Positions 20,007 to 32,020 are shown, numbered from the stretch's first letter. The stretch is 64,000 nt of DNA from Corynebacterium glaucum (GCF_002287505.1 NZ_CP019688.1:1042674-1106673); one strand, 5' to 3'. A program made the numbers and translations. Notes: generated by a model from the sequence alone, not told the origin.

Positions 20007-21085
20007 TGGCAGGCAATTCGCATGTCTCGCTTGTCGACGACTACGTCTCGGAATACGAAGGCATCCAGGCCCAGATGGGCGATCCAGATGTCGCGGCGGA
20101 TCAAGACCAGTTCCGCAAACTGTCCAAGCGCTACGCCGAGCTGCAGCCGATTATCAAGGTCAACACCGAGCTGACCCAGGCCCGCGAGGACCATGAGGCC
20201 GCGCTTGAGATGGCCAATGAGGACAAGGAGTTCGCCGAGGAAGCGACCCGCCTTGAAGGCGAGATCGTGCGCCTCGAGGAGGAGTTGGCCGACCTGCTCG
20301 CCCCGCGCGACGAGCACGACGGCGACGACATCATCATGGAGCTCAAGGCCGGTGCCGGCGGCGAAGAAGCCGCGCTGTTCGCAGGCGACCTGGCGCGCAT
20401 GTACCAGAAGTTCTGCGAGAAGAACGGTCTGACCTGGGAAGTTCTCGACGTTGCGGAGTCTGACCTCGGCGGTGTCAAAGACATGACCGTGGCTGTGAAG
20501 GCGAAGAACCCGTCTCGCGACGGCGCCTGGTCCAAGCTGAAGTTCGAGGGCGGCGTGCACCGTGTGCAGCGCATCCCCGTGACCGAGTCCCAGGGCCGCA
20601 TCCAGACCTCGGCCGCCGGCGTCTACGTCTTCCCGGAGGCCGACGAGGTCCAAAGCGTGGACATCGACGAGAAAGACATCCGCGTCGATGTTTACCGTTC
20701 CTCCGGCAAGGGCGGCCAGGGCGTGAACACCACCGACTCGGCGGTGCGCATCACCCACCTGCCGACTGGCATCGTCGTGACCTGCCAGAACGAGCGCTCC
20801 CAGATCCAGAACCGCGCTCGCGCCATGCAGGTGCTCCAAGCCCGCCTGGACCAGCTCGAGCGCGAGAAGGCCGAGGCCGCCGAGGCTGAGGGCCGCGCCA
20901 GCCAGGTGCGCACCATGGACCGCTCCGAGCGCATCCGCACCTACAACTGGCCGGAGAACCGCATCTCGGATCACCGCATCAACTACAAGGCCAACAACCT
21001 TGATTCGGTGCTCGACGGCAACATGGATGAGCTGATCACCGCGCTGCAAACTCACGAGCGCCAGGAACGCCTTGAGGCCGAGTAG
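20006..21085 (+). CDS. prfA: Peptide chain release factor 1, 359 aa
   Basis: Recognises UAA and UAG stop codons and triggers peptide release. The tripeptide anticodon PVT is at 191-193 (RF1 type PxT) and the catalytic GGQ at 236-238 within [17 protein letters not shown]. Its ATG overlaps the rho stop (TAATG). The next gene, prmC, methylates the Gln of GGQ, so enzyme and substrate are made together. Confidence 0.96.
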   Translation: MAGNSHVSLVDDYVSEYEGIQAQMGDPDVAADQDQFRKLSKRYAELQPIIKVNTELTQAREDHEAALEMANEDKEFAEEATRLEGEIVRLEEELADLLAPRDEHDGDDIIMELKAGAGGEEAALFAGDLARMYQKFCEKNGLTWEVLDVAESDLGGVKDMTVAVKAKNPSRDGAWSKLKFEGGVHRVQRIPVTESQGRIQTSAAGVYVFPEADEVQSVDIDEKDIRVDVYRSSGKGGQGVNTTDSAVRITHLPTGIVVTCQNERSQIQNRARAMQVLQARLDQLEREKAEAAEAEGRASQVRTMDRSERIRTYNWPENRISDHRINYKANNLDSVLDGNMDELITALQTHERQERLEAE

Positions 21086-21977
21086 TCCGGGGAGCACAAC
21101 CCACCCGGACCTGCGTGAGCTCGTGCGCGAGGCGACCTGGGCACTCGCGCACGCCGGCATCGACTCCGCAGCCAACGACGCGCGCCTCATCGCCGCACAC
21201 CTCCTCGGCATCGGGCCACTCCAGCTCACCTTCGCCGAGGCCACTGAAGGCTTCGAGTCCGAGTTTGCCGCAGCCATCGCCCGCCGCGCCGCCCGCGAGC
21301 CACTCCAGCACATCACGGGCATCGCCCAGTTCGGCCCGCACGAGCTCGCCGTCGGCTCAGGAGTCTTCATTCCCCGGCCGGAGACAGAGGTCCTCGCAGA
21401 GTGGGGGGCTTCATTGCTTGACGACGGTCGCGTTTCGGCGCCCACCGTCATCGATTTCGGCACCGGCTCCGGCGCCCTGGCGATCTACATCGCTGCGCGG
21501 CACCCGAACGCCCGCGTCATCGCTGTGGAAGCGTCGCCGGTCGCGCGCGGGTACGCGGAGCGGAATGCGGGGACCAATGGGGCGTCGATAAGCATTGTGC
21601 CTGGCGATATGACCGACCGTGAGCTTTTGTGCGAGCTTGACGGCCAGGTGGACCTGATTGTGGCGAACCCGCCGTACGTGCCGGAGACTGGGGAGCTTGA
21701 CCCCGAGGTTTACCGCGACCCGCACGAGGCGGTGTTTTCTGGTGCCGACGGGATGGATGCAATCCGGGGGCTGGTGCCGGTGGCCGCGCGGCTGCTGAAA
21801 CCTGGCGGCCAGATCGGCATCGAGCACGACGACACAACATCGCAGGCGGTGCTGGACGTAGTGGGGGCATCGGGCCAGTTCACCGACGCGCGCAGGTTGC
21901 TGGACCTGACCGGTCGGGCGCGGTTTGTCACGGCGAGTAAGCTACCCCTATGCCCGCCACCACCTACAACTGCCTAG
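21072..21977 (+). CDS. prmC: RF1/RF2 glutamine methyltransferase PrmC, about 301 aa
   Basis: SAM-dependent methylase of the release-factor GGQ glutamine. Substrate-binding NPPY is in [18 protein letters not shown] motif I is [17 protein letters not shown]; the N-terminal helical domain ends with [10 protein letters not shown]. The start is uncertain: a TTG at 21072 overlaps the end of prfA and has AGGA 5 nt upstream, while an in-frame GTG near 21123 would trim the N-terminus. One copy of the 11-mer (21583-21593) is read in a different frame here (ASISI). Confidence 0.9.
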   Translation: MRPSSPGSTTHPDLRELVREATWALAHAGIDSAANDARLIAAHLLGIGPLQLTFAEATEGFESEFAAAIARRAAREPLQHITGIAQFGPHELAVGSGVFIPRPETEVLAEWGASLLDDGRVSAPTVIDFGTGSGALAIYIAARHPNARVIAVEASPVARGYAERNAGTNGASISIVPGDMTDRELLCELDGQVDLIVANPPYVPETGELDPEVYRDPHEAVFSGADGMDAIRGLVPVAARLLKPGGQIGIEHDDTTSQAVLDVVGASGQFTDARRLLDLTGRARFVTASKLPLCPPPPTTA

Positions 21978-22609
21978 ACCCCGACGAGCGCGCCCAGGGT
22001 GTCGCCGCTGCCGCCGACGCGATCCGCTCCGGCGACCTTGTGGTCTTGCCGACGGACACCGTCTACGGCATCGGCGCGGATGCGTTCAACAACGCGGCCG
22101 TGGAAAAGCTGTTGGCTACGAAGCGCCGCGGCCCTGATATGCCGGTGCCGGTGCTCGTGGGCTCGTGGCTGACCATTCAGGGGCTGGTGCGCGAGTTCAC
22201 CGACACGGCGGCGACCTTGGTGGAGGCGTTTTGGCCTGGCGGTCTGTCCATCATCGTGCCCGAGGCGCCGAGCCTGCCGTGGAACCTTGGTGATACCCGC
22301 GGCACCGTGCTGCTGCGCATGCCGAACCAGCCGCTCGCGCTCGAGCTTCTGCGCGAGGTGGGGCCGATGGCGGTGTCATCGGCGAACATCTCCGGCAACG
22401 CGCCAGCGACGAAGATCCACCAGGCGCGTCAACAGTTTGGCTCTGCCGTTCCGGTGTATTTGGACGGGGGAGAGGCTGAGATTGGGGAGCCGTCGACCAT
22501 CATCGACATCTCCTCCGGCCACCCAGTGATCTTGCGCGAGGGCGCGATTACCCCGGAGCGGATCGGTGAAGTCTTAGGCGTTGACCCAGAATCAATGCGG
22601 AGGAAGTAG
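21950..22609 (+). CDS. sua5: Threonylcarbamoyl-AMP synthase (Sua5/YrdC), 219 aa
   Basis: Makes L-threonylcarbamoyladenylate from Thr, bicarbonate and ATP for the t6A37 modification of ANN-decoding tRNAs. The YrdC core is present: VVLPTDTVYGIGADA (about residues 30-44), KRRGPDMPVPVLV, and PMAVSSANISGNAPAT. It overlaps the end of prmC by 28 bp. TAAGCT lies 6 nt before the ATG and could give an extra leaderless start. wecA follows immediately (TAG then ATG). Confidence 0.92.
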   Translation: MPATTYNCLDPDERAQGVAAAADAIRSGDLVVLPTDTVYGIGADAFNNAAVEKLLATKRRGPDMPVPVLVGSWLTIQGLVREFTDTAATLVEAFWPGGLSIIVPEAPSLPWNLGDTRGTVLLRMPNQPLALELLREVGPMAVSSANISGNAPATKIHQARQQFGSAVPVYLDGGEAEIGEPSTIIDISSGHPVILREGAITPERIGEVLGVDPESMRRK

Positions 22610-23776
22610 ATGACCGGGGCCGGCGTACCCTTGCGCGAGCTTGGGCTCGTGCTGCTTGTCGCCACCGCGATCACCTACCTGGTCACCGGGGTGGTGCGCT
22701 CGGTACTGGTGCGCACCGGCCGGGTCGCGGAGGTTCGCCAGCGCGACGTGCACACCCAGCCAACGCCCTCAGTGGGTGGCGTGGCCATGTTCACTGGCCT
22801 CGTGTGCGCGGTGCTGCTTGCCGCGCAGCTGCCGGCCCTGACCCGCGGGTTCGCGCCCGTGACCCCGGAGATGACGGCGGTGATCGCGGGCGCGTTCGCG
22901 ATCGTGGTCGTCGGCATTGTCGACGACCTTTACGAACTCGGCGCATTAGCCAAGCTAGCGGGGCAGTTCTTTGCCGCGCTGCTCATGGCGTTCATGGGGA
23001 TCGTGTTCACTGTGTTCTACGTGCCGTTTGCCGGCGGCACCACGCTCATCCTCGACCAAGTCCAGGGTGTGGCCTTGAGCGCGATCTTCACCGTGCTGCT
23101 GATTAACGCGGTGAACTTTGTCGACGGCATCGACGGGCTTGCCGCGGGACTCGGCATGATCGCGGGGTCGGCGATTCTCGTGTTTGCGCTTACCGTGCTG
23201 CACGACCAAGGCGGGGCGGTTTCCGCGTACCCTCCGGCCATCATCTGCGCTGCGCTAGTGGGCATCTGCGCGGGGTTTTTACCGCACAATTTCGAGCCGG
23301 CGCGCATCTTCATGGGGGACTCCGGCTCGATGCTCATTGGGCTGCTGCTCTCCGCAGCCAGTGTCTCGGCATCGGGCAAGATCAACATGTCGCTGTACGG
23401 GGCTGCTGACTTGGTGGCACTGGTTAGCCCGATCATTGTCGTGATTGCTGCGATCGCGCTGCCGGTGTTGGACCTGGTGTGGGCGGTGGTGCGGCGTACC
23501 GCGCGAGGGGAGAGCCCGTTCAAGGCCGACGCCGGACACATTCACCACCGCTTGCTGCGCCTTGGGCATACGCACCGGCGCACAGTGCTGGTGCTCTACA
23601 TGTGGGTCTCCGCGGTCGCGTTCGGGGCCGTGAGCTTCTCCATCGTTCCGGTCCGCTACGCCGCGGCGTTCACTGCGATCGCTCTGGTGCTGGCCTTCGT
23701 CGCCACGTTGGTGCCTTGGGCTAAGGGCAAGATTGGACCGCAGCGGAGCGTCGATAAGCAAACTGCCCTTCTGTAG
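22610..23776 (+). CDS. wecA: Polyprenyl-phosphate GlcNAc-1-phosphate transferase (WecA), 388 aa
   Basis: Integral membrane enzyme that transfers GlcNAc-1-phosphate to decaprenyl phosphate, the first step of the arabinogalactan linker in mycolata. Family motifs: VDDLYELGALAKLAGQ, NAVNFVDGIDGLAAG, HNFEPARIFMGDSGSMLIG, and HIHHRLLRLGHTHR. About 10-11 membrane helices. ATG directly follows the sua5 stop, with GGAGGAAG upstream. A copy of the 11-mer encodes part of its C-terminal tail (23749-23759, SVDKQ). Gene order matches Rv1301-Rv1302 as I remember it. Confidence 0.92.
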   Translation: MTGAGVPLRELGLVLLVATAITYLVTGVVRSVLVRTGRVAEVRQRDVHTQPTPSVGGVAMFTGLVCAVLLAAQLPALTRGFAPVTPEMTAVIAGAFAIVVVGIVDDLYELGALAKLAGQFFAALLMAFMGIVFTVFYVPFAGGTTLILDQVQGVALSAIFTVLLINAVNFVDGIDGLAAGLGMIAGSAILVFALTVLHDQGGAVSAYPPAIICAALVGICAGFLPHNFEPARIFMGDSGSMLIGLLLSAASVSASGKINMSLYGAADLVALVSPIIVVIAAIALPVLDLVWAVVRRTARGESPFKADAGHIHHRLLRLGHTHRRTVLVLYMWVSAVAFGAVSFSIVPVRYAAAFTAIALVLAFVATLVPWAKGKIGPQRSVDKQTALL

Positions 23777-23787
23777 GATCAGTGCGC

Positions 23788-24243
23788 GTGAGTACTCCCG
23801 AAGCCCGCGAACCTGACCTGACCGTGCGCGATGCGGACGAGTTTGTCGACCACCGGCGGCCGCTAATCCGCGCGCTGAAGGCGGGTGGCTGGGCCCTGGT
23901 GGTGCTGACGGTGATCTCGCTGATGGCGTGGGGTGCCACCCGTGACCTGCCCGGGATTTGGGGAGTGCTGCTCGGGGTGGCGATTGGCGGCGGCTTTGTG
24001 CTCGCGACGGCGGCGAGTGTGCTTGCAACCGCGAATACCTCGATCACAACGACGGCCGCGGTGATATTCGGCGGGTGGCTGATCAAGATCGTCGTGGTGC
24101 TGATGCTTTTGCTGTGGCTACGCGGGTTCGACTTTTACGACACGGCGGCTTTCGGCGTGACGACGATTGCAGCGCTTGTGGTCGCTCTTGTCGCGGAAAC
24201 CTGGGGCGTGCTCACGGTGCGCACGGCGTACGTTACCCCGTAG
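23788..24243 (+). CDS. AtpI-like membrane protein, 151 aa
   Basis: Small protein with about four hydrophobic segments directly upstream of the ATP synthase genes, the position of Rv1303-type AtpI-like proteins in mycobacteria. A charged N-terminal tail of about 35 residues precedes the helices. GTG 23788 (MSTPEAREPD) is 8 nt from TAGGAT (23774-23779), so I favour a leaderless start there; the GTG at 23782 is too close to the box. A role in Fo assembly is inferred from position only. Confidence 0.75.
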   Translation: MSTPEAREPDLTVRDADEFVDHRRPLIRALKAGGWALVVLTVISLMAWGATRDLPGIWGVLLGVAIGGGFVLATAASVLATANTSITTTAAVIFGGWLIKIVVVLMLLLWLRGFDFYDTAAFGVTTIAALVVALVAETWGVLTVRTAYVTP

Positions 24244-24282
24244 TTTTCATGCTGTGACTGACTTAACAGTTAGGTGAAAACT
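24242..24282 (+). terminator. 8-bp inverted repeat at the end of the AtpI-like gene
   Basis: AGTTTTCA (24242-24249) pairs with TGAAAACT (24275-24282). The loop contains a smaller CTG...CAG stem. The left arm overlaps the stop codon. Confidence 0.4.
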
Positions 24283-24587
24283 ATCTGTACCCAGCTCAAT
24301 TTGGGACGTGAGTCACAAGGGGGTGGGGGATGGTGGGTGCAGCCCACCCCTGTCACGTGAAAACCCCTCGCCACCTGTTAGAGTAGCCGCTGGGTTTGCT
24401 TGAGGTAGGGGACGGCCCGCATGCCGGGCTGCGCCACGCCTTCGAGGTCCATCCCCTGTTCCGCGGTAGCAGATGTGCGACGGAGTCCGCCGCGGAATCA
24501 GTTGTCTTTCAAGACGTCCATCGCACCGCATTCTTCCTGGATGCGGCCCGAGAACGGGAGAGAACGCTGAGCGTTACAACTTTGGCC
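24283..24587 (+). promoter_or_regulatory. Promoter and structured 5' leader of the atp operon
   Basis: Gene-free. In order: ACGTGA 24306-24311 pairing with TCACGT 24353-24358 around an inner GGTGGG/CCCACC stem (24332-24348); a -10 box TAGAGT at 24379-24384; a GCCCG/CGGGC hairpin (24415-24429); and TTCCGCGG 24459-24466 pairing with CCGCGGAA 24490-24497. This predicts a leader of about 195 nt. I see no known riboswitch class. Confidence 0.5.
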
Positions 24588-25382
24588 ATGAAGGGCAGCT
24601 TCCACGCACCCGAACTTGGTCCAGAATTTTTCCCGGGGCACGAGTTCGGCCACATGGTCGGCGAAGATTTCGCCGGTGGGTGGTTCGCGCTGGATCGCAT
24701 CATGGTCGTTCGTCTGCTTGTGGCGGCGATCCTGGTGCTTCTCTTTGTTATCGCCTTTAGGAAGCCGCAGCTGGTTCCCAAAGGCCTGCAGAACCTCGCC
24801 GAGTTAGGCGTGGACTTCGTTCGCGTCAACATCGCTGAGGACACACTGGGTAAGAAGGATGGCAAGCGGTTCCTTCCGGTGATCGCCTCCATCTTCTTCA
24901 CAATCCTGTTCATGAATGCCGCCACGATCATTCCTGGCCTGAACATCTCGCCTAACTCGCGCATTGGTATGCCGATCGTTTTGGCGCTGGTGGCTTACGT
25001 CGCGATGATCTACGCGGGTGTGCAGCGCTACGGCGCCGCGTACTTCAAGCACTCGGTTGTGATTCCGGGGTTGCCCCCGGCACTCCACCTCCTGGTGGTG
25101 CCCATCGAGATTTTCTCGACCTTCATTCTGCGACCGGTCACCCTGGCGCTTCGTCTCATGGCGAACTTCCTAGCCGGCCACATCATTCTCGTCCTGCTGT
25201 ACTCCGCCACGAACTTCTTCTTCTGGCAGTTGAACGCATGGACGGCAGTGAGCGGCCTGACCATCGTCGCAGCGATCCTGTTCACCCTGTACGAGTTGAT
25301 CATTATCTTCCTGCAGGCGTACATCTTCGCCCTTCTGACGGCGGTGTACATCGAGCTGTCGCTGCACGCAGATGCGCACTAA
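24588..25382 (+). CDS. atpB: ATP synthase subunit a (Fo), 264 aa
   Basis: Membrane subunit forming the proton half-channels against the c-ring. The essential Arg lies in PVTLALRLMANFLAGHI in the fourth helix; the end YELIIIFLQAYIFALLTAVYIELSLH is typical. ATG 24588 gives MKGSFHAPELGPEFFPG, the corynebacterial N-terminus. The frame is open upstream into the leader, but no better start is seen. No clear Shine-Dalgarno precedes this ATG. Confidence 0.93.
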   Translation: MKGSFHAPELGPEFFPGHEFGHMVGEDFAGGWFALDRIMVVRLLVAAILVLLFVIAFRKPQLVPKGLQNLAELGVDFVRVNIAEDTLGKKDGKRFLPVIASIFFTILFMNAATIIPGLNISPNSRIGMPIVLALVAYVAMIYAGVQRYGAAYFKHSVVIPGLPPALHLLVVPIEIFSTFILRPVTLALRLMANFLAGHIILVLLYSATNFFFWQLNAWTAVSGLTIVAAILFTLYELIIIFLQAYIFALLTAVYIELSLHADAH

Positions 25383-25471
25383 CAAAGCGCGAACTACCGG
25401 CCAAACTGAATAACCCCACACATTGTCACTCGCGCCGATCGCGGTACACCTCAAGGCGGCGGCGCACCTAG

Positions 25472-25732
<261 letters not shown>

Positions 25733-25783
25733 AAAGCACCACGCGTTTTCACCCCGTAACACTTTTTAGATCAGGAGCACCCA

Positions 25784-26365
25784 ATGACTAACGTCATCGA
25801 ATTCCTCGTCGCCGCTGAAGGCGCCGAGACGCTGCCGCTGGAGCACACGGACAACATGCCGTCCATCCTCCTGCCGGCACCGTACGATGTGGTCTGGTCG
25901 CTCGTTGTCTTCATCATCGTGTTCCTGCTCTTCTGGAAGTACGTGCTTCCGAAGTTCCAGGAAGTGCTGGCGGAGCGCGAGGACCGGATCAAGGGCGGCA
26001 TCGAGCGTGCTGAGGTCGCCCAGAAGGAAGCCAAGGCTGCTCTGGAGAAGAACAACGCTGAACTCGCTGAGGCACGTGCCGAGGCGGCCGAGATCCGCGA
26101 AGCTGCGCGTGCGCGCGGCAAGGAGATCGAGGCCGAGTCCCGTCTGCGTGCTGAGGAAGAGTCCCGTCGCATTGTCGAAGCTGGCGAGAAGCAGCTGCAA
26201 GCATCCCGCGAGCAGGTTGTTTCCGAGCTTCGCAACGAGATGGGCCAGAACTCGATCAACCTCGCCGAGCGTCTGCTGGGCACCGAGCTGTCGGATTCCA
26301 CCCGCCGCTCGAACACGATCGATGACTTCCTCTCTGAGCTCGACAACGTGTCGACGAGGAAGTAG
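25784..26365 (+). CDS. atpF: ATP synthase subunit b (Fo), 193 aa
   Basis: Peripheral-stalk subunit. One membrane helix ([21 protein letters not shown], about residues 34-53) is followed by a long charged coiled coil with many EAR/EAE repeats to residue about 165. A preceding stretch of about 33 residues is the extra N-terminal segment usual in actinobacteria. atpH starts 5 bp after its stop. Confidence 0.94.
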   Translation: MTNVIEFLVAAEGAETLPLEHTDNMPSILLPAPYDVVWSLVVFIIVFLLFWKYVLPKFQEVLAEREDRIKGGIERAEVAQKEAKAALEKNNAELAEARAEAAEIREAARARGKEIEAESRLRAEEESRRIVEAGEKQLQASREQVVSELRNEMGQNSINLAERLLGTELSDSTRRSNTIDDFLSELDNVSTRK

Positions 26366-26370
26366 GCGAG

Positions 26371-27207
26371 ATGAAGGCAGCTAGTCGCGAAGCAAAGACG
26401 CACGTGGAAGGTCAGCTCGATTCGCTGATCCGCAACTCCGACAACGCCGTCGCCGTTGCCGCACAGGTTGGCACCGAGCTCTTCCTGATTGTGGATCAGC
26501 TTGACGCCGAGCGCTCGCTGCGCGTCGCTGTCGCGGACACCTCGCTCGAGCCGTCTCAACGTGAAGGCATCATCAGCGAGGTCTTCGGCGACAAGATCGC
26601 GGAGCCCACCAAAGAGATCCTCACGTCTGCTACGTCGCAGGAATGGTCCACCCCGCGCGAATTCCGCACTGGGCTGATCGCCTTTGGCCGCCGTGCACTC
26701 ATGCTCGGCGCTGAGGCTCAGGGCCAGCTCGAGCAGGTTGAGGATGAGCTGTACCAGCTCTCCGTCCTGCTGGAAAGGGAGAGTGAGCTCACCCAGCTCC
26801 TGTCCGATCGCACTGCGACCCCAGCCCAGAAGCGCGGCCTGATGGCCAGCGTGATCTACGGCAAGGTCACCATGTTCACCGAGGCGCTCGCGCTGCAGGT
26901 GATCGGTCGCTCCGAACACAACCCGGTTGACGACTTGGCAGCACTTGCCGAGCAGGTTGCCGAACTGCGGGGCAAGTCGGTGGCACGCGTCGTCGCTGCA
27001 GAGGAACTTTCCTCTACCCAGCGCGAAGCCTTGGCGCAGAAGCTTGAGAACATCTACGGTCGCGAGATGGCCGTCCATGCCGAGGTTGACCCCAGCCTCC
27101 TCGGCGGGATGATCATCCGGGTTGGCGACGAGGAAATTGACGGTTCGACGCGCGGCAAGTTGACGCGCCTTCGTACCGACCTCGCAGCGAGCACGACCCT
27201 TTACTAA
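26371..27207 (+). CDS. atpH: ATP synthase subunit delta (F1), 278 aa
   Basis: Links the F1 head to the b stalk. OSCP-like helical N-domain is followed by the conserved C-terminal signature VDPSLLGGMIIRVGDEEIDGSTRGKL split over residues about 237-262. It is longer than the about 180 residues of E. coli delta, as is normal for corynebacteria. Starts 5 bp after atpF. Confidence 0.94.
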   Translation: MKAASREAKTHVEGQLDSLIRNSDNAVAVAAQVGTELFLIVDQLDAERSLRVAVADTSLEPSQREGIISEVFGDKIAEPTKEILTSATSQEWSTPREFRTGLIAFGRRALMLGAEAQGQLEQVEDELYQLSVLLERESELTQLLSDRTATPAQKRGLMASVIYGKVTMFTEALALQVIGRSEHNPVDDLAALAEQVAELRGKSVARVVAAEELSSTQREALAQKLENIYGREMAVHAEVDPSLLGGMIIRVGDEEIDGSTRGKLTRLRTDLAASTTLY

Positions 27208-27246
27208 AAACACATGCTGGAAGAATCTACCGAGAGCAGGAAGAAC

Positions 27247-28881
27247 ATGGCGGAGCTGACGATCTCCTCCGATGAGATCCGTAGCGCGATAGCGAACTAC
27301 ACCTCGAGCTACTCCGCGGAGGCCTCCCGTGAGGAGGTCGGCGTGGTGACTTCGGCTGCAGATGGTATTGCCCAGGTTTCCGGGCTGCCAGGCTGCATGA
27401 CGAACGAGCTGCTCGAGTTCCCCAACGGCGTCATCGGCGTCGCACAGAACCTTGACACCGACACGATCGGCGTTGTGGTGCTGGGTAACTTCGAGTCCCT
27501 CCACGAGGGCGACAAAGTCCAGAGGACCGGCGAGGTCCTGTCCGTACCGGTTGGGGAGGACTTCCTCGGCCGCGTGATCAACCCACTGGGCCAGCCGATT
27601 GACGGCTTGGGCCCGATCGAGTCCAACGAAGAGCGCGCCCTGGAGCTGCAGGCTGCTGGCGTTCTCGACCGCCAGCCGGTCGAGGAGCCGATGCAGACAG
27701 GCCTCAAGGCGATCGACGCGATGACCCCGATCGGCCGTGGCCAGCGCCAGCTGATCATTGGTGACCGCAAGACCGGTAAGACCGCGGTCTGCATCGACAC
27801 CATCTTGAACCAGAAGGCGTTCTGGGAGACCGGTGACCCGTCGAAGCAGGTTCGCTGCATCTACGTCGCGGTCGGCCAGAAGGGCTCCACCATCGCTGGC
27901 GTGCGCCAGACCCTCGAGGAGGCTGGTGCACTCGAGTACACCACCATCGTGGCAGCTCCGGCATCTGACTCCGCCGGCTTCAAGTGGCTCGCGCCGTTCA
28001 CCGGTGCCGCCCTTGGCCAGCACTGGATGTACCAGGGCAAGCACGTTCTGGTGATCTACGATGACCTAACCAAGCAGGCAGAGGCATACCGCGCCATCTC
28101 GCTGCTGCTACGCCGCCCGCCGGGCCGCGAGGCATACCCGGGCGACGTGTTCTACCTGCACTCCCGCCTGCTGGAGCGCGCCGCCAAGCTCAACGACGAG
28201 CTCGGTGCAGGCTCGCTCACCGCGCTGCCGATCATCGAGACCAAGGCAAATGACGTCGGCGCGTTCATTCCGACCAACGTCATTTCCATTACTGACGGCC
28301 AGTGCTTCCTCCAGTCCGACCTGTTCAACCAGGGTGTGCGTCCGGCTATCGACGTGGGTATCTCCGTCTCCCGTGTCGGTGGTGCCGCACAGACTAAGGG
28401 CATGAAGAAGGTCGCCGGTAACCTGCGTCTGGACCTCGCTGCATACCGCGACCTGGAGTCCTTCGCTGCCTTCGCGTCCGACCTCGACGCCGCTTCCAAG
28501 AAGCAGCTCGAGCGCGGTCAGCGTCTGGTTGAGCTGCTGAAGCAGTCCGAGAACTCGCCGCAGCCGGTTGAGTTCCAGATCGTGTCGATCTGGGCCGCCA
28601 ACCAGGGTGTCTTCGATCCCGTTCCCGTCGAGGATGTCCGTCGCTACGAGTTCGAGCTGCAGGAGCAGATCCGTGCATCCGCTCCGGAGGTCTACGAGCA
28701 GATCGCCGGTGGTGCACAGCTGAGCGATGAGTCCCAGCAGGCCATCCTCCGTGTCAACGAGCAGTTCGCCCGCACCTTCCAGGCATCTTCCGGCGAGCGC
28801 ATCGTGCGCGAGGCCGAGGCTGAGGCTCTGGAATCGTCGCAGGTGTCCAAGAACCAGCTCAACGTCAGCCGTTCCAAGTAG
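27247..28881 (+). CDS. atpA: ATP synthase subunit alpha (F1), 544 aa
   Basis: Regulatory nucleotide-binding subunit of the alpha3beta3 head. Walker A GDRKTGKT is at residues 172-179; [23 protein letters not shown] is the conserved C-terminal region signature (split). Start ATG 27247 ([15 protein letters not shown]) has AGGAAG at the right distance; the in-frame ATG at 27214 lacks one. The C-terminal extension to residue 544 is common in actinobacteria. Confidence 0.95.
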   Translation: MAELTISSDEIRSAIANYTSSYSAEASREEVGVVTSAADGIAQVSGLPGCMTNELLEFPNGVIGVAQNLDTDTIGVVVLGNFESLHEGDKVQRTGEVLSVPVGEDFLGRVINPLGQPIDGLGPIESNEERALELQAAGVLDRQPVEEPMQTGLKAIDAMTPIGRGQRQLIIGDRKTGKTAVCIDTILNQKAFWETGDPSKQVRCIYVAVGQKGSTIAGVRQTLEEAGALEYTTIVAAPASDSAGFKWLAPFTGAALGQHWMYQGKHVLVIYDDLTKQAEAYRAISLLLRRPPGREAYPGDVFYLHSRLLERAAKLNDELGAGSLTALPIIETKANDVGAFIPTNVISITDGQCFLQSDLFNQGVRPAIDVGISVSRVGGAAQTKGMKKVAGNLRLDLAAYRDLESFAAFASDLDAASKKQLERGQRLVELLKQSENSPQPVEFQIVSIWAANQGVFDPVPVEDVRRYEFELQEQIRASAPEVYEQIAGGAQLSDESQQAILRVNEQFARTFQASSGERIVREAEAEALESSQVSKNQLNVSRSK

Positions 28882-28933
28882 CCAGCAAGTGCTACTGCAG
28901 GATTACTAATTACAGGAAGGGAGGAAGTACACC

Positions 28934-29908
28934 ATGGCAACACTTCGCGAATTGCGTGACCGCATCCGGTCCGTCAACTCTACGAAGAAGATCACCAAGG
29001 CTCAGGAGCTGATCGCGACCTCGCAGATCACCAAGGCCCAGCAGCGCGTTGCCGCTGCGAAGCCCTACGCCGATGAGCTAAAGGAAGTCATGGAGCGCCT
29101 CGCGGCTGCGAGCTCCCTCGACCATCCCATGCTCCACGAGCGTGAGAACGGTCGAGTCGCAGCGATCCTCGTGGTCAGCTCTGACCGCGGCATGGCTGGC
29201 GGTTACAACCACAACGTTCTCAAGAAAGCAGCGCAGCTTGAGCGCATGCTTAAGGACGCGGGCTATGACGTGGTTCGCTTCGTCACCGGTAACAAGGGCG
29301 TGACCCACTACCGGTTCCGCGGGATGGACGTTGCGGGCGCGTGGACCGGTTGGTCCCAGCAGCCGTCGTGGGACGCAACCCACGATGTGCGTCACCACAT
29401 GGTCGGAGGCTTCATGGCCGGCTCCGAAGGCACCGTCAAATGGCGCGAAGGCGTCGACGGTGCCGAGGGCGAGTCGGTGCGGGGCTTTGACCAGGTGCAC
29501 GTGGTCTACACCGAGTTTGTCTCCATGCTTTCGCAGGAGGCTACAGTGCACCAGCTGCTCCCGATTGAGCCGGTGCTGTCCGAGTCCAAATACGAGTACG
29601 AGCACATGCTCGCTGAGAACGAAGGCGTCGGCCCGGACATGGAGTTCGAGCCGGACCCGGACACTCTGATGGCTGAGCTACTGCCCGTGTACGTCTCTCG
29701 TGCGCTGTTCTCGATCTTCTTGGAGGCCTCGGCGTCGGAGTCCGCTTCGCGCCGTACCGCCATGAAGAACGCGACCGACAACGCGACGGATCTGGCTAAC
29801 CAGCTGTCTCGTGAGGCAAACCAGCTCCGCCAGGCAAAAATCACCCAGGAAATCACCGAGATTATCGGCGGCGCTGGCGCGCTGTCCGGCAGTGGAGAAA
29901 GTGACTAA
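28934..29908 (+). CDS. atpG: ATP synthase subunit gamma (F1), 324 aa
   Basis: Central rotor shaft. N-terminal helix MATLRELRDRIRSVNSTKKITKA and the C-terminal helix with SRRTAMKNATDNATDLANQL and IT-QEI-TEIIGGA are typical. In between is an insert around residues 165-185 (KWREGVDGAEGESVRG), comparable to the extra loop reported for mycobacterial gamma. GAAGGGAGGAAG precedes the ATG. Confidence 0.95.
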   Translation: MATLRELRDRIRSVNSTKKITKAQELIATSQITKAQQRVAAAKPYADELKEVMERLAAASSLDHPMLHERENGRVAAILVVSSDRGMAGGYNHNVLKKAAQLERMLKDAGYDVVRFVTGNKGVTHYRFRGMDVAGAWTGWSQQPSWDATHDVRHHMVGGFMAGSEGTVKWREGVDGAEGESVRGFDQVHVVYTEFVSMLSQEATVHQLLPIEPVLSESKYEYEHMLAENEGVGPDMEFEPDPDTLMAELLPVYVSRALFSIFLEASASESASRRTAMKNATDNATDLANQLSREANQLRQAKITQEITEIIGGAGALSGSGESD

Positions 29909-31444
<1,536 letters not shown>

Positions 31445-31454
31445 GGGATTGGAC

Positions 31455-31823
31455 ATGGCTGAACTTACCGCTCAACTGGTCGCGGTGGACCGCATGCTCT
31501 GGCAGGGCCAGGCAAGCATCCTCACCGCCCAGACCACCGAAGGTGAGATCGGCATCCTGCCTGGTCACGAACCGTTCTTGGGGCAGCTCAAGAACAACGG
31601 TGTGGTGACCATTAGCCCGGTTGACGGCGAGCGCATTGTGGCCGCTGTGCAGGGCGGGTTCCTCTCCGTACAGCGCGACCGCGTGACCGTCCTCGCGGAC
31701 TTCGCGGTCTTCTCCAGCGAAGTCGACTCGGCTGAAGCCGAGGCTGGCCTCCAGGATGAAGATGAGCTGACCAAGGCCCGCTCCGAAGCGGAGCTGGCCG
31801 CGGTGCGCCGCGCATCCAAGTAG
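31455..31823 (+). CDS. atpC: ATP synthase subunit epsilon (F1), 122 aa
   Basis: Couples rotation to the head and can inhibit hydrolysis. The N-terminal beta-sandwich is conserved ([19 protein letters not shown], residues about 27-45). The C-terminal helical part is short, ending in [12 protein letters not shown]. Starts 10 bp after atpD and is the last gene before the terminator at 31856. Confidence 0.94.
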   Translation: MAELTAQLVAVDRMLWQGQASILTAQTTEGEIGILPGHEPFLGQLKNNGVVTISPVDGERIVAAVQGGFLSVQRDRVTVLADFAVFSSEVDSAEAEAGLQDEDELTKARSEAELAAVRRASK

Positions 31824-31855
31824 GAAGGCAGACGCCAACCTCAACGCCTGAAAAG

Positions 31856-31901
31856 ACCCGCACGTTCCACGAGTTCAGACTCGCGGAGGGTGCGGGTTTT
31901 T
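31856..31901 (+). terminator. Rho-independent terminator of the atp operon
   Basis: ACCCGCAC (31856-31863) pairs with GTGCGGGT (31890-31897), followed by T residues to 31901. An inner stem CGAGT-TCAG-ACTCG (31870-31883) stacks inside it. Confidence 0.85.
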
Positions 31902-31930
31902 CGCGTTCGAAAACACGGGGCGTGGAGGGG

Positions 31931-31958
31931 TTGATTGCTTCGCGCGCGGGACTATGAT
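31931..31958 (+). promoter_or_regulatory. Promoter of the DUF2550 gene
   Basis: TTGATT (31931-31936) and TATGAT (31953-31958) are separated by 16 bp, the best sigma-A-like pair seen in this part of the window. Confidence 0.65.
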
Positions 31959-32020
31959 TGTCCGAAACGTTGTAAATAACGTAAAGAATGCGAAGAAAAC
32001 ACACGGAAAGTTCGGTGCGT

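Noticed and set aside
20003-21463. 486-codon open frame on the minus strand
   Set aside because: Antisense to prfA and prmC, which are clear genes.
24251-24275. GlxR (cAMP receptor) site near TGTGACTGACTTAACA
   Set aside because: Only the left half fits TGTGA-N6-TCACA; the right half does not.
25771-28044. 757-codon open frame on the minus strand
   Set aside because: It lies fully antisense to atpF, atpH and atpA and follows from their codon bias; no domain is recognisable.
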